A stretch of DNA of 64,000 nucleotides, taken from positions 1,811,001 to 1,875,000 of the forward strand of contig JASJOG010000025.1 of assembly GCA_030142905.1 (NCBI GenBank), written 5' to 3'. The notes beneath the pieces are model-generated. The model had not been told where the DNA came from. It did not search any database and was given only the letters and a program-made list of their open reading frames with translations. Shown piece after piece: positions 54,612-64,000 of the stretch (position 1 is the stretch's first letter; each line of letters opens with the position of its first letter). A program made the translations under genes and the position numbers. Source of the stretch: Heliopora coerulea (Eukaryota > Cnidaria > Anthozoa > Scleralcyonacea > Helioporidae).

Positions 54612-55732
54612 GTGCAGTTTTTTGTGGTCACCACACGCTCTTCGCCTATAATCGGACTCAAAGCCTGTGAAAAGCTGAATCTAATCAAACGCATTTACCA
54701 ACTAAACAAAAACTACGATGAACTCCTTCAACGTTACGATTCAACCTTCGGTGATCTTGGCTGTTTGCCTGGGGAGTACCATATTAACATCGACCCGAAC
54801 GTTAAACCAGTGGTTCACTCAGCACGAAGAGTCTCATTTGCGTTAAAGGCAAAACTCAAAGCCGAATTGCAAAGAATGGTCTCACTGGATGTGATAGCAA
54901 AGGTAGATAAACCCACAGATTGGGTGAATAGTATTGCTGTCGTTGAAAAATCGAATGGTGACATCAGGCCCAAGGAGAGGGGGGTGCAACCGGTACATCG
55001 CTTCGGGGCCCATGAAGCCCCAGGGGGCCCAAAACTAAAACAGGTTAAAAGTTTCCTTAGATCCACGACCACAATGACACAGGGACGGCTCTAGTAGACC
55101 TGGCAAGATTGAGCATTGAAGCTGAACTTGCAAAGAAAGTCAACTTTGATGACGTTATTCGCCGTTTTGCAAGGAAAAAAGCCAGAAAAGCACCTTTATT
55201 TAGCAGAAGATGAATTGGGATGTATTATAGTTCAATGCGAGTACACATATTTCAGTTATTAAAAAATAAAGATTGTTGAACATAAATGTATTGTAGTGTA
55301 TTTTATGGTCTTAATGTCCTTTGCACAGGTGTGGGAGGGGGCCCCGAATTTGTCTTGCTCCGGCACATGAAAATTCTCTCGGCGGCTCTGGGTGACATCA
55401 GAATATGTCTCGATCCGAAAGACTTAAATCGCGCAATTAAACGAGAGTATTCTCAAATGCCGACCGCAGTGGAAATCATGTCCCAGATGTCTGGTGCTAA
55501 AATTTTTAGTTAACTTGACGCGAGTGCCGGATATTGGCAGATGAAGCTTGATGAGCCATCGTCTGATTTATTACCTTTCAACACACAGTTTGGAAGATAC
55601 AAATTTAAAAGTTTACCATTTGGCGTGTATTCAGCGAAAGTATTCAGCAAACGAATTTCCGAATTAATCGATGGGTTAGAAGGTGTTGCGCATATACAAG
55701 ATGACATAATAGTATGGGCCGAAGATGAATAA
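54612..55732 (+). pseudogene. Gypsy B reverse transcriptase, split and truncated
   Basis: YDSTFGDLGCLPGEYHINID, KAELQRMVSLDVIAKVDKPTDW, VVEKSNGDIR, then the 423-bp insertion. It resumes with GDIRICLDPKDLNRAIKREY, a TAA at 55510, YWQMKLDEPS, FGRYKFKSLPFGVYSA and HIQDDIIVWA (catalytic Asp pair, with Q in place of the usual V). It ends at the 3' LTR fragment, without RNase H or integrase. Extends the element's template copying function but cannot be active. Confidence 0.8.
54968..55390. mobile_element. 423-bp insertion with 11-bp TSD in RT
   Basis: GGTGACATCAG flanks it (54957-54967 and 55391-55401), and RT coding is continuous across if the insert is removed. Inside is GC-rich GGGGCCC-type sequence on both sides and ACGGCTCT near 55083 and GGCGGCTCT at its end. 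AATAAA near 55265. Family not recognised. An 11-bp duplication could fit a MULE or a retroposed sequence. Confidence 0.75.
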
Positions 55733-56369
55733 ATGACAGTCTGTTGTAGATGTTTTCCCAGTATTGAAACAAATAACATTAGCTATCAATACCTCAGAAA
55801 ATACCTCAAAAAAAGAAACCGTGGTACAGAAACAACATCTACACATATCTCTGGTACTCTGTGCACAATTCTTCGTGAGGAACCATTCAATTTTCTAAAA
55901 TCATATTTGAAAGAAAAGGGAACTTTTTCATTTGTTCTCCATAATCCCGGGCGAAGCCCGGGTATCCTGGCTAGTTTATTAAAAATATTTAAAACATGTA
56001 CGTTTATTTTTCGAGGTTTAATATACTTTTGAAAGGATTAGAAAGAAATTTTTTTTCTAACACTTCCATTTTACGTTTCTTGTCACTATGTTTCCTAAAT
56101 CATAAGTCGAGATCAAGTCAAAGCAAATTTTGAGTAAAACTCCGACTTGAAATTGTTGACTTCGACCTCACTTTTTTCACTTGGAGTCAGGTCGAGGTAG
56201 GCCTAGACACAAATATCCGGATATTTTTAAAGATATTCTGAAGCTTCTGGGCTATTTAGAAAATTTCACGATATTTAGAAAGAAATGATGATATCTAGGA
56301 TTTTCTTTTAAGGTTTATGAGTTCACGCTTGCATTTTCTTTGAAACTTGAGGTGGAAGCTACTTTAAGC

Positions 56370-57768
56370 CAGTGAACTCTATAAAAAGACTGGAACAGTA
56401 ACTCCTTATGCCCGGCCTTATGATTGGATGAAGCCAAATTTCCGGCCACTGAAGGGAGTCATGAACGTCTGAAGTGTGAAAAACACAGTGCAATAGCCGA
56501 CCAAGAAATTATCGATCTGTGGAAGCGCAATTGTTTTAGAACACGTAATGATAAACCAATATGTGTTAGACCAGTAAGTCTTTCGTCAGAAGAAATTTTA
56601 GCGACGAGAATGGATTGAAAGACGAATTATTTGCCAAATTATAGCAAAATTTGACCTGAAAATCGTGGCGAAAGTGGAGGTTTTTCTTGCTTTTCATTGT
56701 TTTTTTTTGCGTTTCATACTTTAGTTTTCGAAGATTTTCATATCAAAAATTACGGGCATTATTTTAATATTGTAGCTTTACCTTGTTCCATTCTTTTAAA
56801 CCCTAACTTAACATATTTTGATGTGAACAACAACTTCGAACTTTAATTTTGAACCTTGTATTTTACTGTATTTCTGGTCTTCATTCGTCGTGTATGAGTT
56901 CATATACTATAAAATTCGAAGGTAGTTGGTTGTAAACCTTAAAGGATTCCACACGTTCGTCTTTCTCTCATTTAGAGATGCTTTTTTACCTCAGATTTCT
57001 TCCTTTTTCATATTCTTTCTTGCCCTGGTAAGCAAAACGGGTTCGCACTAAATCACATCGACTTAAACCAGGTTAGCCAAAAATTAACCATTGATAAATC
57101 TGAAAGTAATCCAAACCGAATCCTAAATCTTACCCTAATCATTACTCTAGTCTAATCTGAAACTTGACCCAACGTCTATCCCTAAAACAAACAGAAAAAA
57201 GTAAAATCACAAATGTTGGTAACCTGGTTTAGGTCAATAATATCTAGTGTTTTTCTTAAAAGGGGAATGGGGAGACATGGAAAAACACTGAGGAACAGTG
57301 ATCTTGTAGTTTTACCAATTAAATTGTTGGTTTATTCTTTAGATTTAGAATTACGAGCCTGAAAACTAAGTTTGAGACAAGGTACAAGGTTGAACTAGCT
57401 GAATCTTTGGCTTAAAATCCCTAATCCTTCAGGATAGCGTTAAAAAATAAGAATAACCTGAAAGTTCCGCGCAGTTTCAAACTCAAATTTTGCTCTTTTT
57501 TTCTGAATAATTCATCCTTTTCGCTATTGTAGGTCGCTAGAAACAGCTTTGACAAAAGCTGTATTATTATTGCATTGAGTTATGTACTGTATTCTTCATT
57601 ATTTACCTGGCCAAATTTTTGCTCCAGAAAATTGAACATTTAGTCGTCGTACATTTCCCACTAAAAGGACTGGGTTTGACAGTGCATGGCGGCCTCCATA
57701 TGCGCCATTTTTGGCTTCAAAATTCCACCCAATGCGAGTTACCGTTCCAGTCTTTTTAGAGTTCACTG
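56370..57768. mobile_element. hAT-type MITE nested in MULE-like element
   Basis: Left end CAGTGAACTCTATAAAAAGA, right end (reversed) CAGTGAACTCTAAAAAGACT. CTTTAAGC / CTTTAAGA flank it (56362-56369, 57769-57776; 7 of 8). Same family as 27962-28324. No transposase seen. A 64-codon frame at 56424-56618 is not recognisable. Confidence 0.75.
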
Positions 57769-57844
57769 CTTTAAGACTAATTTAGTGTCAGCAGTAATCA
57801 AATCCAGCGGTTTTCTCCGTGAATAATAAGTCCCATGGGGTCTA

Positions 57845-58006
57845 ATGTTGTCCAGTACTGAACAAGAAGGGCAGATGGCGGATGCTGAAAGTTCAGATGC
57901 TAGTCATGCTACAGTTTCTGCTGAAGCCCCTACAGCTAAATCGAGCAGAGAAGAAACAGTAGTTTCACTTGCAGAGATTGCGCACGCATTCTCGCTTTGC
58001 CAATAA
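57845..58006 (+). CDS. Small acidic ORF, unknown
   Basis: 53 codons from ATG to TAA, Ser/Ala/Glu-rich (STEQEGQMADAESSDASH, SREETVVSLAEIAHAFSL). It lies in the MULE-like element's own sequence and could be a residual exon of its gene. Composition alone does not show it is expressed. Confidence 0.25.
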   Translation: MLSSTEQEGQMADAESSDASHATVSAEAPTAKSSREETVVSLAEIAHAFSLCQ

Positions 58007-59074
58007 ATGGCACTTTTGATTTCATTGAGTCGTTGTTGTGATATTTATAGAAATACAACAATATATCTTCGGAATATTTAGAATTTTGTCAAGATGTTTA
58101 GGGAAAAAAACCCCGAGATATTTGGGAAAAAAATGGGGAATTTCCGGAAACATATTTAGGTGATCTTACGGTGATATTTGTGTCTAGGCCTAGGTCGAGG
58201 TTTAGTAGTAATAATGGAAACGAGGGGTGGTTAATTTGCATTTTAGTTTTTTTTGTTTTTTTTTATTTCTCTGTTCTAATTCCTTGGTCCAAAAGCAAGC
58301 TTAAGAAATGAATAAAAACTCGAACAATTAAAGATTAATGGCTGAAGTGGTATAACATGTGTTCATAAGCATAAACAGAATTGTATTTTATTATAATTCA
58401 TTGTTTTAAAATTTAAGAAATCCCTAACTAAATAAAAACGGCTCCCCCGGCCCGTACCCCTTACTAATACATACAATTACACATACATTAACTTTGCATC
58501 CAACTTCGTAAAAAGGCCCTGGGAACGAAGTTGCCTTGCCTTCCAAAATTAAAACGTCAATACGGGTGTTTCACCAGGATTCAGTTTAGCTGAGCAATTT
58601 ATATTGTCAACTTGCCTTTACTATATAAACGTCACGGCAGATTCAAGTCCAGAAAACATGTTTTGTTTCATAATTTTTAATTTCAATTTCCTTACTGGCA
58701 AATAATCCCGTGATTCCCGTCGTTCCCTTAGTTCCAGATTTTCCTGTTCCAGAAGTTTCTGGGATTGCAAACAGCTCTTTTTACCGCCTACACTTACAAT
58801 TCCGGTAGACCTACGTGCACACTCTACGTGCCTGTTTTTAATAGGATTCTGTTTTTGCGATACACACTTTGAATGGTATCTAAATCCCCAGGATCGTATC
58901 CGACAGATATAGGAAAAATGTCTATGCGGTATTTACTAGTACTTAAATTACTGCTAATTTCCGTGGATAGCACCCAGATTCGATAAGCACACCTGCAAAC
59001 AGGATGATCTCGTCGCCTTCATACCGGCAGTCGGCTTCCCTTCGGACGCCTCGACTTCGGACTGGTTTGGCAAT

Positions 59075-59098
59075 ATGGCGCCTGGCGATCAAAGGTAA
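59075..59098 (+). promoter_or_regulatory. YY1-like site and upstream ORF before SBF-type start
   Basis: CAATATGGCGCC resembles the YY1/initiator motif often found at transcription starts. Its ATG opens a 7-codon uORF ending TAA at 59098. A second upstream ATG (59098-59100) is in another frame and overlaps the main start. Confidence 0.4.
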
Positions 59099-59114
59099 TG
59101 GGAAGGGCTGAAGA

Positions 59115-59408
59115 ATGTCTCGTTTGGCAGATTACTTTGCCGTTATTGGAATACCGAAGGCAAGCTCCGCAGGTACTTATAGATTCGTACTTATATAAAA
59201 AAATTGAGCTGTGTTTATCTTAACAGGTAGATTTTTTAACCTTTCTTAGCCTAAATTCCTCGATTAGTATGCGGCATAATTTATTAAAGTAAGCCATTAT
59301 TTTTCTTTTCTTCTAATAGTTGACCAGCAGGACTTGAAAGGGAAAGTTCTTCAACGTTTCCCGCTAGAAGATAGGAAAGATGCCAGTTTTCCTGAAGGAA
59401 TCGAAATG
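59115..59408 (+). CDS. SBF1/SBF2 (MTMR5/MTMR13) homologue, first two coding exons
   Basis: Join 59115-59172 and 59320-59408, open at the 3' end; the gene continues beyond the window or in exons I could not find. Exon 1 begins MSRLADYFAVIGI and ends GCAG|GTACTT, phase 1. Exon 2 follows CTTCTAATAG and ends GAAATG|GTAAGA, phase 0. The join gives 49 codons with KVLQRFPLEDRKDASFPEGIEM. Vertebrate SBF1/2 start MARLADYF and continue with a QRFP-x-x-D-W-x-D-x-PFP-x-GIE block, so residues and spacing match the start of the uDENN domain. These large proteins combine DENN (Rab GEF), GRAM, inactive myotubularin phosphatase and PH domains, and act in endosomal membrane traffic. The downstream intron is at least 4.6 kb. 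Confidence 0.85.
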
Positions 59409-62400
59409 GTAAGACATTCGTGGGAGCTGAGTGTTCTTTTACGAAGTTTATTCTGTCAAGGTTTTATGAGACCCATTCATTGAAGGCTAGAAACAAAACA
59501 GTTAACTTTCGATCTACCTGTTATGCTGTCAATTGCCATATTGTTGGCTCTTATCTTGTCTATCAATTCATGATCATGTTTATTTTGAAGCTGTTCTTAC
59601 ACTTAAAATATCTGAGTGGAGAACTTGGGAAAGTTGTTTTCATAAGTTCAATGTAAACTTCAACCTCCTGGACACTCTGGTATAACTCTCTCTTCAAGAA
59701 ACGTCTTGCTCTTTCATACATTAAAGTGTATTTTTGAGAATTATGCCTTTTTACCAAGGTTCAGACCGGCTGAAATGTCAAATCTCGAACGTCCTTGGGG
59801 TAAGGCACTACAGATAGTTATGTCAAAAACAATTGTATTCTCCAACCCTCATCATCCAGGTGTCAAACGTCCAGAGTATTTTTTTTCTGTATGGTTGAAG
59901 TTATCAAATTCATGACCAGAGTGTTTAAGAATATTGTTTTAAACTGAATTTGATGTATTGTAGTGTTGGTTTCCAAAGGAATGAATCAAGTCACACAATA
60001 TAGTTACTTTTAAACATTCAAAGTTTGGGATGTAAGCTGTATTCATAGGCACTTTTTAGCTTAACCCAACAAGTCTTCATATGCTGTTGGCAGGTTGTGA
60101 ATGGGATGGCTGCTTTCACACCTTTTGACTAATACTATAGATGCTGTACAATGATATAACCATGTAGTGCTACTTAGGCAATTAATGACATGTTTAAAAG
60201 CCAAAACATGAGTAGACACATGTGTTTTGAGCAAAGGACCTACAGTTTAAACATCTGTATATATTGTTATAAGTTTTGGCCATTCTCTAACACTTTTGGG
60301 TGTAAAAACTTTATTGGTTGATGACTCTGTAGTGTAATATGCATAATCATAATTTGGCAGTTGCATACTAAAAAAAGCAAATAATATTTGATAACTGTGA
60401 TCACTAGCTGGTAATGATGATTAAAAATATGTTGCCTTCTTCTTTGTAAAGGTATAACATTGTAGTATGGTTTTCATTCTTCAGTATACTGCTGCCCAGT
60501 GTTGATTGTTGATTATAAATTATTAATTGAAAGCTCATTTATTGGCTGTGTTTGGTTGGTGTTAATTAAAGATGTAAAGTCAAATGTCACACTTACAATT
60601 GTGGGTAGACTTGCTTTGCATTTTTATGGAGAATAATTCTAATAATATGGCTGATGTTTCTAACACCAAAACTTGTAATGCTTATTGCTATGTACAGGGC
60701 TCAAATTTAGTTTTCTCTATCCCAAGTCAAAAATGGCCTACACATTTCATCTACTTGTGGCTATCCAAGGCCATTGTATTTTTTTTACCAAGATCAAATA
60801 TTTGGCTGTATATAGACCACTTTCAAACATTCATATAAATGACCATTTTATGCACAAGAGTTTTGGTTGGTTTGTGTTTCAACATAATAGTCTTCACAAC
60901 ATCCATTTCTACAACCAATAATTTTGCATGCTACTGTACTTAACAGCACTATGTGTATGTGTGCCATTTGTATAGGTCTCAAAAACAATGAACTGTTTTT
61001 GGCCTTGATGCTGGCTGCTCTAAGCAGCATTAGGGAGTTCACTTCAGTTCAATCCTCCTCTTTAAATTCTAGCCAGTCTCAATTCCAGTTGAGTTTATTG
61101 GGTTTGCTTTAAGTTTGCAAGCTGTTTATTCCTAAATTGACCGGTACTGGCAGTGGCTGTTTCATCAGAAGAATTAGTGTTATTTTTTGTTTATTAGTAG
61201 GTGCACTGTACTTTAATCCAACACCAAATGAAAAAGGTTTACACAACTAACTGGTTGCAACAATTGCAGGAAACCTTACTAATAAATAAAGCAAATTTAG
61301 CCAGGAATTCAAGAAGTTAGCAAGATATGTGTGTGCTTTACTGAAATACCCATTGGAAAGTGGCCTTGAATTTTTAAATATATACAATTTCATTTTATCC
61401 ATGCTGTGTTTCCTTTATCAGAGGTTGTCATTACATCCATGATGGCCATGCTAAAATTTGAGCAGTGATATAGCCAAACTAACTGGCTTTATAATGCACT
61501 GATACCAACTGAGAAACTCTTTGGGGATCAACAAACACATTAAAGTCAATTTCAAACAATAGTTAGATGCATTTCTCTTGTGGGCTGGAAACTTTGACAG
61601 TACTAAATATAAATAATCAGTAAGGTTGACACCTTGGTTGTGAGGGTTGTAGAATGCAACAGAATCTGGTTGTGGCATCTGACTTAAATAGTGGGGGGAT
61701 GGGTGCTGCTGAATTTACCCTGTAACAGGGTAAGAAATTTAGGCATGCAATTTAGATCTTTAATGTGGCTAATGCTAGATGATTTTATCCAGAAGAGTGA
61801 CATCCCTTGAAGGGCTGATTACCAACTTGATTAACCCACTGAAGGGCAAGGACACATCTTAGAATTTCATTTTGGCAAATATCGGTAGATTTCATGTGGC
61901 AAATTGGAGTGTCTACCCAAATTGGGTTAATCAAAAGCTTTAAAATAGACTCTTGTATCAGTAAATAAGACTAATCTTTCAGCAATGTTGAACTTAAAAG
62001 ACTGCCAAATAAAAAGTCAAAATTTCAATTCAATGGAACTTTAAAAGCATGGTAGTTTAACCATGACTCAGGCAGAACTATGTGAACAAATTGGAGCCAT
62101 TTGCCAAAGTTTTAGCAATACTGAGGTTGGTACTTGTTTTTGTTGTCCTCTTTTGAAAGTACTGTGGAGGAGAAGACAAATTCCAATTGATTTTGAACTA
62201 TATCACTTGATAATATTCATTTTTAAACTGTTCAAGTCAGTTGCTTTGAAAGCTGCCAAACAAGTTAGGAGTTTTGCACATGTGTAAGCTTGGATAGAGA
62301 GTGTGACAGTCAGTGGATGTTTGTATGTTTGACAGTGATGTAGCCAGGATTTTTCTTTGGGGAGAGGGCATTACCTGACCACAATGGGCCAACAACGGAC

Positions 62401-64000
62401 CACAAAGAGCTGAAAGGCTAGTTAAATGGTCCCAACATGGTCTGGGATAATTTTTGTGACTAACTCTGTAAGTGCATGAATCTAACGTATGGGTAAATGT
62501 CTTACACATGAGGGGAGAGCCATGGCACCATGCTCTCTCTTCTAAATACACCAGTGATGTTTGATAAGGCAAGTGACATTCTTATGATAAAATTTTGACC
62601 TGAAGATGGAATAGCTGACCAGAAAGTTGCAGAAAGATTTAATCTCCACCTGTAAACATTTTTTCATTAATCTGTGTTTGCACATGCACAATGCTATAGG
62701 CTGATGTGGTGTATTGTATATTGGTAATTATTATTTTTTAAGGATAGATTACTGTACTCAGTACTTCAATTTGTACATTCAGACATTCCGGTGATACTGG
62801 AATTTTCTGTGTTATTTTGTTGTGTTTATGCTAAAAGATATCAGTGTTTTCTTCCTTGTTTTAAATTTGAGTATATTTGAATAAGGATTCTGAAAATGAT
62901 AACAAAGTCCTTTGGCAAGCCAGGGCTACATTTGCACCATGCTGCTAAGAAGAAAATAAAAAGAAAATTTTTACAACTAGAACCTTGTCAAGTTACATTT
63001 AAAATGCTGGTAATTGAAATTTGTATTTGCTTGATACCATTAACTAAGTGTTCCATTTTCATTTCACATTGTTTTTAAATGGTTCTGGTTAAAATCTTGC
63101 AAACATTACCATTTTTTACTTTTTATGCAATTTCAAGTTCAACCCATACTGTGATCTTGTAAAAGTGTAGTCCTCAAATTCTTTTAGTTTCCAGTAAAAT
63201 AATAATAAATGTTACTTTTTTGCAATATGTTTTGTCTAGCATGATATGAGCATTTCTATGACTCATTTTAGCCATAAAAACATTCACCATGAAATGTAAA
63301 GTGTGACTTTCCTTGGTTTTCAAAATGTGCCATCAGCCCATGCAGGTCATAGGCATCTTTTAGGCTTTGGGACAGGTCCATTTTGAATTCCAAAATATGG
63401 ATTGTTCAATTTTAGTGATTTAGTGTTGTGCAAATGTGTTCAGCAACAAAGGAATAAAAAGTGTTGTCACATTTTTTGTGAAGTTTTAAAGAAGCACTTG
63501 TTTATGGTAATGAATAAAATTTTAACTGACCTTATACTTTTGATTATAATGTGTAGAATGGCTTCCAAAAGTTTGCTTTTGGGTCATGAAAATACCCTAA
63601 AATCTATCTTTGAGCATTCAAATTTACAATTCTCTGGCTATTTTCTAATTTTCTCCTACTATTTTTTACAAAATGAAAACCATGTTTACACTAAAACAAA
63701 AGGTGTACAAAAAAGTTGTTCCTGTAATGTTTGTTTTTTTTTGTTTTTGATTGGTGGAAATTGGGCTTAATACCTATTAAATTTCCATTGCAGCACAATA
63801 TCCATATACATGTGTTGTAGGCATTTTTTTTTAGTATCAGTATTTGGTATTTTTTGAAAACCACATCAGCTAACAACACTAAGTTGTATCAGCTCAAAAT
63901 TAACATCACATTTAGGCTGCCATTTTTAGGCACTGCTTAAAAGACTCAGCTGGGAAAAACACTGAGCAAAATTATGGCCACAATGTTTAATTATAAGTTA
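59409..64000 (+). other. Intron of the SBF-type gene, no further exon recognised
   Basis: Expected next coding block (a Phe-Cys-Gln-Pro-type motif) was not found. AT-rich sequence with a MITE-like repeat related to the 30-31 kb cluster at about 61745-61870. Frames here are short and without motifs. Confidence 0.55.

Larger units (their letters stand above)
52218..55771 (+). mobile_element. Gypsy-type LTR retrotransposon B, with three inner insertions
   Basis: 5' LTR 52218-52787 (TGTTACAATA ... TATTGAAACA) holds a MITE and is followed by TGGTGTCAGG as primer-binding site. The 3' LTR is only ~45 bp (about 55727-55771), sharing AATGACAGTCTGTT, TAGATGTTTTCCCA and TATTGAAACA. Flanks AGTAA / AATAA may be a 5-bp duplication with one mismatch. 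Gag, protease and the first half of RT remain; RNase H, integrase and most of the 3' LTR are deleted. Insertions: 52358-52777, about 52975-53716 and 54968-55390. Confidence 0.85.
52099..55974 (+). mobile_element. Helitron (non-autonomous ends) containing a gypsy
   Basis: 5' end TCTATATATATATAAATTTG after an A (52098). 3' end has a GC hairpin (CCCGGGCGAAGCCCGGG, 55946-55962), 8 nt, then CTAG followed by T (55975). TC...hairpin-CTAG inserted between A and T is the Helitron signature. No Rep/helicase gene is visible. Native sequence is 52099-52217 and about 55777-55974. The gypsy fills the rest. Confidence 0.8.
56199..58191. mobile_element. MULE-like DNA transposon with 10-bp TSD
   Basis: Ends AGGCCTAGACACAAATATC at both sides (19 bp inverted). 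AGGTCGAGGT flanks both (56189-56198 and 58192-58201). TATTTAGAAA-type and GATATTT-type repeats lie inside both ends. A 10-bp duplication is in the range for Mutator-like elements; this is inference, as no transposase is recognised. It holds a hAT MITE at 56370-57768. Confidence 0.8.

Noticed and set aside
1..64000. CRISPR arrays, bacterial operons, riboswitches, rRNA genes
   Set aside because: None seen. Spliced genes and eukaryotic transposons make bacterial features implausible.

Overview
The window is AT-rich eukaryotic DNA with short coding exons separated by long introns and a very high load of nested transposable elements. The mix suggests a cnidarian, most likely an anthozoan such as a coral. 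It contains Penelope-like elements (PLEs) with hammerhead ribozymes, CR1/L2-type LINEs carrying an SGNH-esterase, K02A2.6-type gypsy elements, pogo/Tigger, hAT and Helitron elements, and an integrase-core DNA transposon. The species cannot be fixed from the sequence alone.

Three host genes can be modelled, all on the + strand. (1) A single-LIM CRIP-like protein (exons 12886-13039 and 18210-18304, 82 aa). (2) A two-LIM CSRP/muscle-LIM protein (ATG-only exon 29391-29393, then 35137-35290, 43991-44232, 44837-44930 and 47045-47121, 189 aa). Intron phases and total length agree with the vertebrate family. (3) The first two coding exons (59115-59172 and 59320-59408) of an SBF1/SBF2 (MTMR5/MTMR13) homologue that runs off the right edge. 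The two LIM genes lie in tandem and share an intron position in LIM1.

Most other recognisable sequence is mobile DNA. 1385-5696 is a complete hAT element with TIRs and an 8-bp target duplication, inserted into a ~110-bp tandem repeat. 8000-10040 holds two head-to-head PLE copies, one interrupted by a palindromic insert with two inverted hammerhead motifs and a 15-bp TSD. 18890-27832 is a four-layer nest: an integrase-core DNA transposon with ~270-bp TIRs holds a PLE (13-bp TSD), which holds a Tigger (TA TSD), and separately a deleted gypsy. The Tigger also carries an opposite-strand HIRAN-like ORF, and its transposase ends in a PCNA-binding (PIP) motif.

Inside the CSRP introns are a LINE whose endonuclease is deleted (36084-40405), a PLE with an inverted partial copy (41066-43165), a second PLE remnant, a tRNA-derived SINE, MITEs and a perfect 24-bp-arm palindrome. 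48663-52005 is a pogo-like element carrying a LINE. 52099-55974 is a Helitron containing a gypsy that itself holds three further insertions. 56199-58191 is a MULE-like element (10-bp TSD) containing an hAT MITE.

No intact, obviously functional mobile element was seen: every autonomous element examined carries stops, frameshifts or deletions. The host genes read cleanly. Stretches not listed (for example 6333-7990, 10041-11000, 28333-29390, 47122-48660 and 59409-64000) showed nothing I can name.
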